A DNA stretch of 6,928 nt from contig JALXAI010000184.1 of assembly GCA_026992215.1 (NCBI GenBank), positions 1 to 6,928 of the forward strand, in the 5' to 3' direction. The notes below the pieces were generated by a model. It searched no databases and had not been told where the DNA came from. It was given only the letters and a program-made list of their open reading frames with translations. Positions 6,113-6,928 of the stretch are shown here, in pieces. A program made the translations under genes and the position numbers. Positions within the stretch are counted from its first letter, which is position 1; the number at the start of each line of letters is the position of its first letter. The DNA is from Desulfobacterales bacterium. GTDB taxonomy: Bacteria; Desulfobacterota; Syntrophobacteria; B119-G9.

Positions 6113-6928
6113 TATTTCCGCATACTTATGTTCAGAAGAATCCCCACGGAGATAAGAGTTGTCAGCATGGAGGAGCCTCCGTAGCTGATCAGCGGAAGAG
6201 TGATTCCCACCACGGGAAGAAGCCCAAGCACCATGCCGATATTGATTGCCGCCTGCCAGAAAATCATGGCTGTTATGCCAAAGGCAAGCAGCGTACCGAA
6301 CCTGTTTTTTGCCCTCCTGGCAACGTTGAGGCCAAGCAGGGTGAGTATCACGTATAGGCCGATGAGCACTACACTTCCCACGAATCCCCACTCTTCCGCC
6401 CAGACAGAAAAGATAAAATCCGTATGGTGTTCAGGCAAAAACTGCAACAGATGCTGGGTTCCGCAGAGAAAGCCTTTCCCGAAAAGAGCACCGGATCCCA
6501 CGGCAATCTTCGACTGATAAATGTGATAACCGATACCCCTGAAATCCTTGATCAGGCCAAGATACACGAGCACCCTGTGCTTCTGGTACGGCTTAAGGTA
6601 GTAATGCCAGACTGGATAAATAGTTACCAGGGCAAGGATAACAGCCGTCAGCAGGTAACGCTTCCTGATACCCACAAACAGCATCATTGAACCACTTATG
6701 ATCAGGATCGAAAGCGCTGTTCCAAGATCCGGCTGTTTTGCTATCAGGATTGCCGGAATAAGCGCAAGGGCTATCCCGGGAGCCAGTTCCCTGAGCGATA
6801 GAGGTTTTGCTCCTCCTGTTACGGAAAAGTACCGTGCCATGGCTATTATCACGATGATCTTCATGAATTCAGACGGTTGTATATTTACCCCCATTATCGT
6901 AATCCAGCGCTGTGCCCCAAGCGAGGTT
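6097..6928 (-). CDS. rodA: RodA, SEDS-family peptidoglycan glycosyltransferase (5' end outside window)
   Basis: RodA polymerises lipid II into glycan strands in the elongasome together with a class B penicillin-binding protein and MreBCD; it is a polytopic inner-membrane protein. The frame runs unbroken into the right edge (277 codons visible of about 370), so the ATG at 6894 is internal. The residues before it read TSLGAQRWITI, the conserved GAQRW region. Seen in order: QPSEFMK, KQPDLGTALS, GYHIYQSKIAVGSG, GKGFLCGTQ, LPEHHTDFIFSVWAEEWGF, and SYGGSSML near the C-terminus. The Asp of HTDF (codon 6418-6420) matches the residue essential for activity in studied RodA proteins. Several hydrophobic segments lie between these motifs. 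RodA is favoured over FtsW and SpoVE by the QSKIAVGSG and HTDF forms. It lies 217 bases before the b' ATG, in the same direction; upstream mre/mrdA genes are likely but unseen. Confidence 0.96.
   Translation of the reverse strand, partial: TSLGAQRWITIMGVNIQPSEFMKIIVIIAMARYFSVTGGAKPLSLRELAPGIALALIPAILIAKQPDLGTALSILIISGSMMLFVGIRKRYLLTAVILALVTIYPVWHYYLKPYQKHRVLVYLGLIKDFRGIGYHIYQSKIAVGSGALFGKGFLCGTQHLLQFLPEHHTDFIFSVWAEEWGFVGSVVLIGLYVILTLLGLNVARRAKNRFGTLLAFGITAMIFWQAAINIGMVLGLLPVVGITLPLISYGGSSMLTTLISVGILLNISMRKYMFQS

Noticed and set aside
5972..6391. A 139-codon minus-strand open frame running from inside rodA into the spacer
   Set aside because: It is out of frame with rodA, most of it overlaps conserved RodA sequence, and its product looks like a frame-shifted shadow.
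6895..6928. Treating ATG 6894 as the rodA start
   Set aside because: The frame stays open to the edge and the preceding codons encode the conserved GAQRWI motif, so the true start is outside the window.

Overview
The window is a housekeeping locus read entirely from the minus strand. It holds seven genes of an F-type ATP synthase operon in the order b', b, delta, alpha, gamma, beta, epsilon (right to left), preceded by the 3' part of rodA, a cell-wall elongation gene. Both edges cut a gene: epsilon lacks only its last few codons at the left edge, and rodA lacks its N-terminal part at the right edge. No mobile element, CRISPR array, tRNA, rRNA or broken gene is visible, and I see no undescribed system.

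Organism: a Gram-negative bacterium, most likely of the Desulfobacterota (former Deltaproteobacteria), possibly close to the Syntrophobacter group. The reasons are the two divergent b-type stator genes (b' and b) opening the operon, the absence of the a and c genes just upstream (in this group they usually lie in a separate locus), and the general look of the proteins. This is inference from gene order and remembered family patterns, not from a search.

Layout, right to left: rodA tail (6928-6097); a roughly 217-base spacer (6096-5880) with a weak terminator-like signal after rodA, A/T tracts, and a candidate extended -10 promoter lying inside a perfect 7-bp inverted repeat; then b' (5879-5451), b (5454-4849), delta (4852-4307), alpha (4300-2774), gamma (2728-1856), beta (1819-410) and epsilon (388-1). 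The first three synthase genes overlap by four bases each (ATGA, then GTGA). The later gaps are 6, 45, 36 and 21 bases, so one polycistronic message is likely.

How the genes work together: alpha and beta form the catalytic hexamer, gamma and epsilon the rotor stalk, and b, b' and delta the peripheral stalk that holds the hexamer still. The membrane parts a and c, needed for ion translocation, must be encoded elsewhere, so the coupling ion (H+ or Na+) cannot be told from this window. RodA is a peptidoglycan glycosyltransferase of the elongasome and has no direct role in ATP synthesis. The points most worth checking are the palindrome over the candidate promoter and the ATP-binding-type C-terminal domain of epsilon.
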